Positions 1-5,469 of a stretch of 5,469 bases of DNA are shown here, piece after piece. The stretch's first letter is position 1. Every line of letters begins with the position of its first letter. A program made the translations under genes and the position numbers. The DNA comes from Persephonella sp. (GTDB lineage Bacteria; Aquificota; Aquificia; Aquificales; Hydrogenothermaceae): contig JALWKR010000093.1 of the NCBI GenBank assembly GCA_027081375.1, positions 1 to 5,469 of the forward strand, in the 5' to 3' direction. Under the pieces are notes generated by a model, which was not told the DNA's origin, ran no database searches, and saw only the letters and a list, made by a program, of their open reading frames with translations.

Positions 1-211
1 TTATAAATCTCATCATAAAAAATCCTAAAATAGAGCGGGTTTCCTGTCTGTGAATAAGGGTTATAACCCTAGATTTTCTCTTCTCCTCAATAGCCCTGAT
101 TAATCTCTCTCTGCTCCACTCTAATGTCCTTGCCTGAATCATAGGCATAATGAGAAGTAGCAAAAATATAAGCCAGAATAACTGACTTATAAGGATTCCA
201 TATTGATCCAT
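1..211 (-). CDS. SDH-family (DUF114) ClpP-class membrane serine protease, N-terminal part
   Basis: This gene starts at ATG 211-209 and runs off the left edge after 70 codons, with no stop seen. A strong ribosome binding site (AAGGAGG, 221-227) lies 9 bases upstream and fixes the start. The translation begins MDQYGILISQ. It has one hydrophobic segment at about residues 7-25, which probably anchors it in the inner membrane. A basic stretch follows with the pattern R-x-R-L-I-R-A-I-E, then SRVITLIHRQET and LGFFMMRFI. From memory, this succession is the family signature of the SDH protease/DUF114 group, proteins with a ClpP/crotonase fold related to SppA and NfeD-type proteases. The catalytic serine and lysine would lie beyond the window, so activity cannot be judged. 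It follows the dUTPase gene by 20 bases and a prohibitin gene is one position further upstream. A role in membrane protein turnover is an inference. I am confident of the family and less so of the substrate. Confidence 0.82.
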   Translation of the reverse strand, partial: MDQYGILISQLFWLIFLLLLIMPMIQARTLEWSRERLIRAIEEKRKSRVITLIHRQETRSILGFFMMRFI

Positions 212-220
212 ACTCTCTAA

Positions 221-227
221 CCTCCTT
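221..227 (-). promoter_or_regulatory. Ribosome binding site of the SDH protease gene
   Basis: The minus strand reads AAGGAGG, 9 bases before the ATG at 211. It supports a real start for this edge-truncated gene, which is too short here to be recognised by length alone. Confidence 0.8.
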
Positions 228-231
228 AGAT

Positions 232-909
232 TTATGCTATTTTTTCAAATGCTTCTCTTATTTTTTCTTCTAGTTGATCCTTACTTTTTACCTCTTTTAC
301 AATTTGAAATAAATATTGATTATCTTCAATACCGTTAAAGATTTTCTTATACTCTCCTGTATTGTATCCTTTTTCCTGCCTTATGTGATTAAGAATGTTT
401 TTTCCAATATATAAAAGATAAAGCTCATCAAAAGAAATAGTGTTTTTTACAAGTAATCCAAAAAAGAAAATCCCTTCATTAATATCATCTTTTAAAAATC
501 CTTCTGCTACTCTTTCTGCAAGAAAAATAATCTTTCTGTAATAATCTGTTTCTCCCAAGTAATGATTTATATACTGTCCGTTTATATTGACGTTAGAAAA
601 ATCTTCCTTTAATGCTTTTTCAAAGTATTTTACAGGCTCACTTTCTATAGCCTCACCAATATCTTTATAGTCTAAAAGTATGTATGACATTATAAAATGC
701 CATATATCAACTACTTCTATTTTTACGTTGTCAAGGTCTGCTTCTTGTTTTTTCCACCATTTCCAAGGCAAGCTGTCTACAAGCTCTGCACACTCTATCC
801 ATGTAGCTCTGGAAAAGTCTTCATGAGTTCTAATATCTCTCCAGTTTTCATTTATTCTTATATTTAGTTTCTCTTGAAGCTGAAACATATCTAAAAGCTT
901 ATCTTTCAT
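232..909 (-). CDS. Dimeric all-alpha dUTPase (dUTPase_2 family)
   Basis: This is a 225-residue cytosolic enzyme predicted to hydrolyse dUTP to dUMP and pyrophosphate. That keeps uracil out of DNA and feeds thymidylate synthesis. The fold is the all-alpha NTP pyrophosphohydrolase type known from Campylobacter, trypanosomes and phages, and is unrelated to the common trimeric Dut. The metal-binding residues are visible: E39 and E42 in WIECAEL, and E65 and D68 in KIEVVDIWHF. The SLPWKWWKKQ block at 46-55 is also a family hallmark. The C-terminal substrate-binding block is present too: GKN at 169-171, N174, R177, GYNTGEY at 181-187, and the EDN at 195-197. Length and motifs look complete. The start has a good AGGAGGAG ribosome binding site at 912-919. 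It lies 46 bases after the prohibitin gene and 20 before the SDH protease gene. Some relatives also hydrolyse dUDP, so exact specificity is not shown by sequence. Confidence 0.9.
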   Translation of the reverse strand: MKDKLLDMFQLQEKLNIRINENWRDIRTHEDFSRATWIECAELVDSLPWKWWKKQEADLDNVKIEVVDIWHFIMSYILLDYKDIGEAIESEPVKYFEKALKEDFSNVNINGQYINHYLGETDYYRKIIFLAERVAEGFLKDDINEGIFFFGLLVKNTISFDELYLLYIGKNILNHIRQEKGYNTGEYKKIFNGIEDNQYLFQIVKEVKSKDQLEEKIREAFEKIA

Positions 910-955
910 TTCTCCTCCTGATTTTTTAAAAGATTTTTGATTTTAGATTTTAATT
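910..955 (-). other. A-rich spacer with repeated AAAATC before the dUTPase gene
   Basis: This is the longest gap between genes in the window, at 46 bases. On the coding strand it carries the hexamer AAAATC at 946-951, 939-944, 932-937 and 920-925; a fifth copy (961-966) lies in the last codons of the prohibitin gene. The stretch ends with the AGGAGGAG ribosome binding site at 912-919. No stem-loop with a U tract is present, so I do not call a terminator. TAAAAT-like hexamers could act as a -10 element, but I see no matching -35 box. Confidence 0.4.
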
Positions 956-1819
956 TTAGCGATTTTTGTCAGGTATGTTAATTATTGGAGTCATTTCTTC
1001 TCCATAAGGTATTAGAATAACTGTGTTATTTTCTCCTGTGGCGTAGTCTTTAATGTTTTCTATAAACTTCCACTGAAGATATTCTTTTGTTAAAGAACCT
1101 GCTATTATCTTATTTGCATCTGCTATACCTTTTGCTTCAACTCTTTTCCTCTCAGCCTCTAATTTTTCCTTTTCAACAATAAATTTCATCTTTTGCATTT
1201 CTTCATAAGCTCTTCTCTTCTGTTCAATAGCTTCAACAACCCTTTTAGGAAGTTTTATATCTCTTATAAGAATTTCATCAAGAAGTATGTATCTTTTGGC
1301 TAACTCTTTAGAAACTCTGTCCATAAGCTTTTTCTGAATAAGTTCTCTTTCCTGATAAACCTGTGAGCTATCTAATGTTGCTATTACATCTCTTACAGCT
1401 GCTCTTATAACTGGTTTTATTATCTTCTTCTCATAGTCTAGACCATACTCAACAAATATCTCTGCTGCTTTGTCTGGCATTATTTTGTACAAAACTGTTA
1501 ATTCTGTGTTTATTGTTAATCCATCTTTTGAAAGGGAGTTTATAGAGTTAGCACCTCTTAGGTCATAAGACTGGGTTCTAACAGACATCTCGATAATATC
1601 TTGAATAGCTGGAATTATTATATGAAGGCCTGGTTTTAACTCTTCAAAATCTACTTTTCCAAGATTTAATTTAACTCCAACGTATCCACTGGGAATTACT
1701 TTGAAAGATGTAAAAAACAAAATAACTCCAAAGAAAATGGATATTATTACTAAAGGAACCAAAGCTTTAACCTTGTCACTTATCTTTTCTTTTGGAAACT
1801 GAGGAAACTGGTTTTCCAT
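956..1819 (-). CDS. Prohibitin/SPFH (Band 7) family membrane protein
   Basis: This is a 287-residue membrane-anchored scaffold of the prohibitin/HflC/stomatin superfamily. A single hydrophobic segment at about residues 20-38 follows a short polar N-terminus. The SPFH domain comes next (about 38-200), with VIPSGYVGVK at 41-50, KPGLHIIIP at 62-70, the SKDGL turn at 97-101, IRAAVRDVIA at 138-147 and IRDIKLP at 185-191. A charged Glu/Lys/Arg/Ala-rich coiled coil spans about 195-240, and the tail contains NTVILIPYG at 265-273. This order and length match bacterial prohibitins. These form large membrane rings that organise lipids and restrain membrane proteases such as FtsH. I see no NfeD partner in the window, but an SDH-family protease gene lies two genes downstream. 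The ribosome binding site overlaps the stop of the preceding gene, 8 bases away, so translation is probably coupled to it. Confidence 0.92.
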   Translation of the reverse strand: MENQFPQFPKEKISDKVKALVPLVIISIFFGVILFFTSFKVIPSGYVGVKLNLGKVDFEELKPGLHIIIPAIQDIIEMSVRTQSYDLRGANSINSLSKDGLTINTELTVLYKIMPDKAAEIFVEYGLDYEKKIIKPVIRAAVRDVIATLDSSQVYQERELIQKKLMDRVSKELAKRYILLDEILIRDIKLPKRVVEAIEQKRRAYEEMQKMKFIVEKEKLEAERKRVEAKGIADANKIIAGSLTKEYLQWKFIENIKDYATGENNTVILIPYGEEMTPIINIPDKNR

Positions 1820-1823
1820 AACT

Positions 1824-1830
1824 TCTCCTA
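1824..1830 (-). promoter_or_regulatory. Ribosome binding site of the prohibitin gene overlapping the upstream stop codon
   Basis: The minus strand reads TAGGAGA, and its first three bases are the TAG stop of the exported cysteine protein. The site sits 4 bases before the prohibitin ATG. Ribosomes terminating on the first gene would land on this site, so the two proteins are likely made together. Confidence 0.7.
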
Positions 1831-2154
1831 CTTATCATCTAAAAATATAATTTCTCTTGTTGCCATATCTTTACCAAAAAACAGGTTTATTTTTTCTTTC
1901 TCTCCTTTTGAGTTTTTATAGTAGATCTCAAAAAAACCGTTGTTGATATAGATACTTAATATCTCTTTTACATCAAATTTTTTACTGAGAATTTTTTTAG
2001 CTTCTTCTTTTGTTATCTGATGACAGGAAGCACAGTCTCCAATACATCCCTGAACCTGAGGTTGAACTGGAACTAATGGTGAAGGTTGACCATGGGAGGG
2101 GAAGGAAAAGGAATAGGAAACCATTAAAAGGCTTCCTAGTATATATTTCTTCAT
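1828..2154 (-). CDS. Small exported protein with CxxxCxxCH motif, resembling the DsbC N-terminal domain
   Basis: This is a 108-residue protein of uncertain function. Residues 1-18 look like a Sec signal peptide: MKK, then a hydrophobic run to about SFSF, with no lipobox cysteine. A Pro/Gln/Val linker covers 23-35. Next comes GCIGDCASCHQITKEEA, with Cys at 37, 41 and 44 and His 45. The rest (46-108) has a short helix (EEAKKIL) and strand-like stretches such as GFFEIYY, NLFFG and EIIFLDD. From memory, some bacterial DsbC-family proteins carry a similar Cys-rich lead followed by T-x-x-E-A and the dimerisation domain. Here the chain stops where a thioredoxin fold would begin. CASCH also matches the heme c motif, and the C-terminal part could instead be PepSY-like. 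The start codon abuts the carB stop, and AAGGAG at 2161-2166 gives 6-base spacing. I am confident it is a gene and only moderately confident of the DsbC relation. Confidence 0.6.
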   Translation of the reverse strand: MKKYILGSLLMVSYSFSFPSHGQPSPLVPVQPQVQGCIGDCASCHQITKEEAKKILSKKFDVKEILSIYINNGFFEIYYKNSKGEKEKINLFFGKDMATREIIFLDDK

Positions 2155-3846
2155 CTAAAACTCCTTATTTTCTGAGTCATATATCTCAATAATATTTCCA
2201 TTTTCATCAATTTTTCCAAAAGGTTTTTCATATGAAGAGTAGTAGTATGGTGTGTATGCCCTAAATTCTGCTGCACATGTATCAACAACTTTGTATGAAA
2301 CCTGCATTCTTCTCTCTCTTACCTTGTCTTCTGTTGTCTTAAGCAATCTTGCCAATTCTTTATCTGAGAAACCCCACTGCTTTGCCTTTTCTAACTCTTC
2401 ATCTGTTATAGTGGCAAGGGTTTTAGTAGAAAGCTCCTGCTCAAAATCTATTATCTCCTTTATCTGATGTAGGAACCATTTATCTATGTGAGAGAGATTG
2501 TGAACATCATCCACAGAGTACCCTCTTCTAAAAGCTTCTGCTATATACCATACTCTATCAGCATTTGGAGTGATTATCTTCTTTCTTATTGTTTCATCAT
2601 CTTCTTTTTCAAGACCTATGTAAAATCCATATCTTCCAAGCTCAAGACTTCTTAAAGCTTTATGGAAAGACTCTTTAAATGTTCTTCCTATTGCCATTAC
2701 TTCTCCAACAGATTTCATCATTGTTGTAAGAGTAGGATCTGCTTCTGGAAACTTAGCAAAATCAAATCTTGGTATCTTTGTAACTACATAGTCTATTGTT
2801 GGTTCAAAGGATGCTGGAGTTTCTTTGGTTATATCGTTAGGGAGCTCGTCTAATGTGTATCCAACTGCAAGTTTTGCTGCTATCTTTGCTATTGGAAAAC
2901 CTGTTGCTTTTGAAGCTAAGGCAGATGAGCGAGAAACCCTTGGGTTCATCTCAATAACATAAAACTCTCCTGTTTCAGGGTTCTGGGAGAACTGAACGTT
3001 AGAACCTCCAGTTTCAACACCTATCTCTCTTATTACTGCAATTGTGTAATCCCTTAGTATCTGATATTCCTTATCTGTTAAAGTCATTGCTGGAGCTATA
3101 GTAATACTGTCCCCTGTATGAACTCCCATTGGGTCAAAGTTTTCTATTGAACAGATGATAACACAGTTATCATTTTTGTCTCTCATAACTTCCATCTCAA
3201 ACTCTTTCCATCCTAAAACAGACTCTTCAAGGAGAACCTCATGAACAGGAGAAGCTTCTAACCCTGCTTTAACTTTTGGTAGAAACTCATCCTTATTGTA
3301 TGCTACTGAGCCACCTGTTCCTCCAAGGGTAAAGGAAGGTCTTATAATAACTGGAAATCCTATCCAGTTTATAACTTCTTCAGCTTCAGCAAGGGATTTA
3401 ACTACAGCACTTTTAGGCATCTTTAATCCTATTTTTTCCATTGCTTCTTTAAAAAGCTCTCTATCCTCAGCTTTTTTTATAGCCTCATAGTTTGCTCCTA
3501 TCATTTTTATATTGTATTTATCAAGAATCCCTTTCTCATAAAGCTCAACAGCTAGATTTAATGCTGTCTGTCCTCCTAAAGTTGGAAGTAAAGCATCTGG
3601 TCTTTCTTTTTCTATAATTTTTTCTAAAACAGGAACAGTTAAAGGTTCTATATACGTTTTATCTGCTACTTCTGGGTCAGTCATTATTGTTGCAGGGTTT
3701 GAGTTAACAAGGATAACTTCGTATCCTTCTTCTTTTAAAGCTTTAACTCCCTGAGTTCCTGAATAGTCAAATTCTGCTGCCTGTCCAATGATAATTGGAC
3801 CTGAACCTATAAGGAGAATTCTATGTATATCTGTTCTTTTGGGCAT
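2155..3846 (-). CDS. carB: Carbamoyl-phosphate synthetase large subunit, N-terminal half (split CarB)
   Basis: These 563 residues match the first half of the roughly 1,070-residue bacterial CarB. They contain the carboxyphosphate domain (about 1-400) and the oligomerisation domain (about 400-550). This half activates bicarbonate with ATP, takes ammonia from the glutaminase subunit CarA, and makes carbamate for pyrimidine and arginine synthesis. The numbering follows E. coli CarB from memory. Key ATP-grasp residues are all present: R129, R169, GG at 175-176, E215, Q285, E299, N301 and R303. The N-terminus MPKRTDI and the block [12 protein letters not shown] (48-58... region) are classic. The chain ends after VDTCAAEF and SSYEKPFG with a short unique tail, just where the second synthetase half (carbamate phosphorylation plus allosteric domain) would begin. 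No part of that half is in this window. The arrangement resembles the split carB of Aquifex. Start: GAGGT at 3853-3857, 6 bases before ATG. The stop directly abuts the next gene. Confidence 0.95.
   Translation of the reverse strand: MPKRTDIHRILLIGSGPIIIGQAAEFDYSGTQGVKALKEEGYEVILVNSNPATIMTDPEVADKTYIEPLTVPVLEKIIEKERPDALLPTLGGQTALNLAVELYEKGILDKYNIKMIGANYEAIKKAEDRELFKEAMEKIGLKMPKSAVVKSLAEAEEVINWIGFPVIIRPSFTLGGTGGSVAYNKDEFLPKVKAGLEASPVHEVLLEESVLGWKEFEMEVMRDKNDNCVIICSIENFDPMGVHTGDSITIAPAMTLTDKEYQILRDYTIAVIREIGVETGGSNVQFSQNPETGEFYVIEMNPRVSRSSALASKATGFPIAKIAAKLAVGYTLDELPNDITKETPASFEPTIDYVVTKIPRFDFAKFPEADPTLTTMMKSVGEVMAIGRTFKESFHKALRSLELGRYGFYIGLEKEDDETIRKKIITPNADRVWYIAEAFRRGYSVDDVHNLSHIDKWFLHQIKEIIDFEQELSTKTLATITDEELEKAKQWGFSDKELARLLKTTEDKVRERRMQVSYKVVDTCAAEFRAYTPYYYSSYEKPFGKIDENGNIIEIYDSENKEF
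2161..2166 (-). promoter_or_regulatory. Ribosome binding site of the DsbC-N-like gene, inside the end of carB
   Basis: The minus strand reads AAGGAG, located in the last codons of carB and 6 bases before the ATG at 2154. The carB stop TAG (2157-2155) is directly followed by that ATG with no base between. This supports a deliberate gene boundary and not a random break in carB. Confidence 0.75.
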
Positions 3847-3850
3847 TGGT

Positions 3851-3865
3851 TTACCTCACTGGTAA
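3851..3865 (-). promoter_or_regulatory. Small hairpin over the carB ribosome binding site
   Basis: In the 42-base gap before carB the transcript reads UUACC, AGUGA, GGUAA: a perfect 5-bp stem with a 5-base loop. The ribosome binding core GAGGU (3857-3853) lies half in the loop and half in the 3' arm. It could dampen carB translation, but so short a stem would be weak at high temperature. It lacks a U tract, so it is not a terminator. It may be chance. Confidence 0.25.
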
Positions 3866-3888
3866 TTTTAGATATATATTTTAGCAGC

Positions 3889-5103
3889 TTACTTGACACT
3901 TAAGTTGAAGATAGGAAGTAGTGTAGCAAATACAAAAAATCCTATAAGGGTTGAAAGGATTATAAGGGTTACTGGCTCAAGGTAACTTAAGAATATTGAG
4001 ATAAGTCTTTCTGTCTGTTTTTTGTATATTTCAGATATAAGGGAAAACATCTCTTCAAGCTGAGCTGTTTCTTCTCCTACAAGGACAAGCTGAACAGCAT
4101 TTTCCGGTAAAAGTTTCTTTTCTTTTAAAAGGCTAGACAAAGATTTTCCTCTTTTTACATCTTCAACAATTTCTTCAAATCTTTTTCTAAGAACAGTGTT
4201 TGAAAGAGTTTTATTTGCAATTTCCAATGTTCTATCTAGAGTTAATCCTCCTTTTATAAGAAGGGACATTGTATTAGACCATGTAGAATACTGGGAGTAT
4301 AGATGAACTTTACTGAAAAATGGGATTTTTAGTTTTAACTTGTCTATTTTTTCTTTGGTTAAAAATCTTTTTTTACCTACAAATGCTATTAAAAGTAAAA
4401 CTGGAAACCCCTTTATCAGATATCCTGAAACATTTGACATAAATACAATTATCCTAGTTGATGTTGGAAGTTCTTTTCCAAACTGACTATATATTTTTGT
4501 AATTGTTGGAACAACAACATTCATAATAACAATCATTGCTAAGAAGCCAACAATGATAACAATTGAAGGGTATATAAGGGAGTTAATGATTTTTGATTTA
4601 AAATCATTCTGTTTTTCTATAAACTCTGAGGCTGAGAGAAATATCTTATCTAAAGCTCCTGATGCCTCCCCTGCTCTAACCATCTCTGTGAGAAACTCAG
4701 GAAATATACTTACTTTCTCTAAAGCATCTGCTACTGACTTTCCTTCCTGTATGTATGTTTTTATTGAAAGAAGTGCATCATGGAGCTTTTTATTCTCTGT
4801 TTGTTTTGAGAGAATATCAAATATCTTTGTTATATGAACCCCTCTACTAAGGAGAAGCCCTATCTCATAAAGAAGAAGGGCTATCTCTTCATCTGATACT
4901 TCTTTTTTAAAAGATATTCCTTTGTTTAAAAAATCTTTTATAGAGGAAGTTTTCTTCTCTGTTTTTGTTATCTCATGAACTTCTGTAGGTATAAAACCCT
5001 GTTTTAGAAGTTTCTTTTTCAATACATGTATTGATGGAGCTTCTTCTACTCCTGAAACTTCTTTTCCTGATGTGTTAAGGGCTTTGTATCTGTAGAAAGG
5101 CAT
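3889..5103 (-). CDS. gspF: Type II secretion/type IV pilus inner-membrane platform protein (GspF/PilC family)
   Basis: This is a 404-residue polytopic inner-membrane protein that forms the platform on which the cytoplasmic ATPase acts to assemble pilins or pseudopilins. The N-terminus MPFYRYKALNTSGKEVSG is the usual GspF/PilC opening, and GFIPTEV (36-42) follows. Two T2SSF domains are seen at about 70-193 and 270-394. Each carries the repeated glycine-glutamate motif: VRAGEASGALD at 142-152 and VLVGEETAQLEE at 340-351. Three hydrophobic segments lie at about 178-200, 226-242 and 375-398, the expected three-span topology. The length is typical. The start is 3 bases after the stop of the GspE-like gene, and a modest AGGT site at 5111-5114 sits in that gene's last codons, so translation is probably coupled. 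The N-terminus leans towards GspF over PilC, but which machine it serves cannot be settled without the rest of the cluster. Confidence 0.92.
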   Translation of the reverse strand: MPFYRYKALNTSGKEVSGVEEAPSIHVLKKKLLKQGFIPTEVHEITKTEKKTSSIKDFLNKGISFKKEVSDEEIALLLYEIGLLLSRGVHITKIFDILSKQTENKKLHDALLSIKTYIQEGKSVADALEKVSIFPEFLTEMVRAGEASGALDKIFLSASEFIEKQNDFKSKIINSLIYPSIVIIVGFLAMIVIMNVVVPTITKIYSQFGKELPTSTRIIVFMSNVSGYLIKGFPVLLLIAFVGKKRFLTKEKIDKLKLKIPFFSKVHLYSQYSTWSNTMSLLIKGGLTLDRTLEIANKTLSNTVLRKRFEEIVEDVKRGKSLSSLLKEKKLLPENAVQLVLVGEETAQLEEMFSLISEIYKKQTERLISIFLSYLEPVTLIILSTLIGFFVFATLLPIFNLSVK

Positions 5104-5106
5104 CTT

Positions 5107-5469
5107 TTAAACCTGTGCTACCTGAAGAACTTCTTCAAGGGTTGTTATACCTTTTAGAACCTTATCTATTCCATCTTGAACAAGAGTTTTCATTCCCTTT
5201 TCCATTGCTTTTTTTCTAAGAACATTTGTTTCAACATTCTTTGATATTAATGTTTTTAACTCTTCATCTACCTCCATTATCTCATATATAGCTATTCTTC
5301 CCTTATATCCAGTGTTTAAACAGTGTTCACATCCTTTTCCTTCGTAAACATATATATCCCCTTCCACTTTATAGTTTCCTTTCTCCTCTATCTGTTTAAT
5401 CTCTGCTTCAGTAGCTTTTCTAGGCTGTTTGCAGTGTTCACAAACCCTTCTAACAAGTCTCTGGGCTAT
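5107..5469 (-). CDS. gspE: Type II secretion/type IV pilus assembly ATPase (GspE/PilB family), C-terminal part
   Basis: These are the last 120 residues of a hexameric cytoplasmic ATPase that powers pseudopilus or pilus assembly. The reading frame is open to the right window edge, so the gene begins outside. The fragment opens with AQRLVRRVCEHC, the usual sequence just after the ATPase core. It contains the tetracysteine zinc-binding motif typical of GspE/PilB as two CEHC pairs, at fragment residues 10-13 and 47-50. GYKGRIAIYEIMEVD (54-68), GMKTLVQDG and GITTLEEVLQV complete the family pattern to the natural C-terminus. The Walker A and B motifs lie outside the window. An in-frame GTG at 5367 could be mistaken for the start of an 86-residue gene, but it would cut the zinc motif in half. 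The next gene, gspF, is 3 bases downstream, the classic GspE-GspF pairing. Confidence 0.93.
   Translation of the reverse strand: MAQRLVRRVCEHCKQPRKATEAEIKQIEEKGNYKVEGDIYVYEGKGCEHCLNTGYKGRIAIYEIMEVDEELKTLISKNVETNVLRKKAMEKGMKTLVQDGIDKVLKGITTLEEVLQVAQV

Noticed and set aside
2020..2034. CASCH as proof of a c-type cytochrome
   Set aside because: There is a single CxxCH with a third cysteine close by, no clear distal heme ligand pattern, and a downstream part that looks more like a DsbC-type domain. It is kept only as an alternative.
2010..2192. Plus-strand open frame of 60 codons over the cysteine protein gene
   Set aside because: It lies antisense to a well-supported gene, has no recognisable family, and crosses the carB boundary. 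The same reasoning applies to the other plus-strand frames at 2252-2467, 2662-2853, 3296-3490 and 4553-4837, which are Cys/Ser/Phe-rich shadows of carB and gspF.
2155..2200. carB as a frameshifted or broken full-length gene
   Set aside because: The sequence after the stop encodes an unrelated exported protein with its own ribosome binding site, and no CarB second-half motifs occur in any frame downstream. The end falls at the known domain boundary.
3851..3865. Hairpin between gspF and carB as a rho-independent terminator
   Set aside because: The stem is only 5 bp, with 2 GC pairs, and no U tract follows. It lies directly over the carB ribosome binding site instead.
3893..3898. Plus-strand TTGACA as a -35 promoter box
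   Set aside because: It is simply the reverse of the last gspF codons, and no -10 hexamer sits at about 17 bases downstream (the bases there read GAAGTA). Nothing on that strand would be expressed.

Overview
This AT-rich window is densely packed. It holds seven protein-coding genes, all on the minus strand, with intergenic gaps of 0 to 46 bases. Arginine is written mostly as AGA/AGG and isoleucine often as ATA, and the proteins are rich in Lys, Glu and Ile, as is common in thermophilic bacteria. The gene for the large subunit of carbamoyl-phosphate synthetase stops after its N-terminal half. This split is known from Aquifex and some methanogens. Together these traits suggest a low-GC member of the Aquificota, for example the Persephonella/Sulfurihydrogenibium group. 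That assignment is an inference and was not confirmed by any search.

In transcription order (right to left): the C-terminal end of a GspE/PilB secretion or pilus ATPase (5469-5107, cut by the window edge); its inner-membrane partner GspF/PilC (5103-3889); the split CarB N-terminal half (3846-2155); a small exported cysteine-rich protein resembling the N-terminal domain of DsbC (2154-1828); a prohibitin/SPFH membrane protein (1819-956); a dimeric all-alpha dUTPase (909-232); and the first 70 residues of a membrane-anchored SDH/ClpP-class serine protease (211-1, cut by the window edge).

Most junctions look translationally coupled. The CarB stop abuts the next ATG, the stop of the cysteine protein lies inside the ribosome binding site of the prohibitin gene, and GspE and GspF are 3 bases apart. 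I see no rho-independent terminator and no convincing promoter, so the row may be read as one long transcript.

Three themes appear. GspE/GspF form the motor and platform of a type II secretion or type IV pilus machine. CarB and dUTPase both serve pyrimidine nucleotides. The DsbC-like protein, the prohibitin and the SDH protease together suggest envelope protein quality control. I see no RNA gene, mobile element, CRISPR array or large repeat. The points most worth a second look are the lone DsbC-N-like protein with a CxxxCxxCH motif, the split carB without its other half nearby, and the SPFH/SDH-protease neighbourhood.
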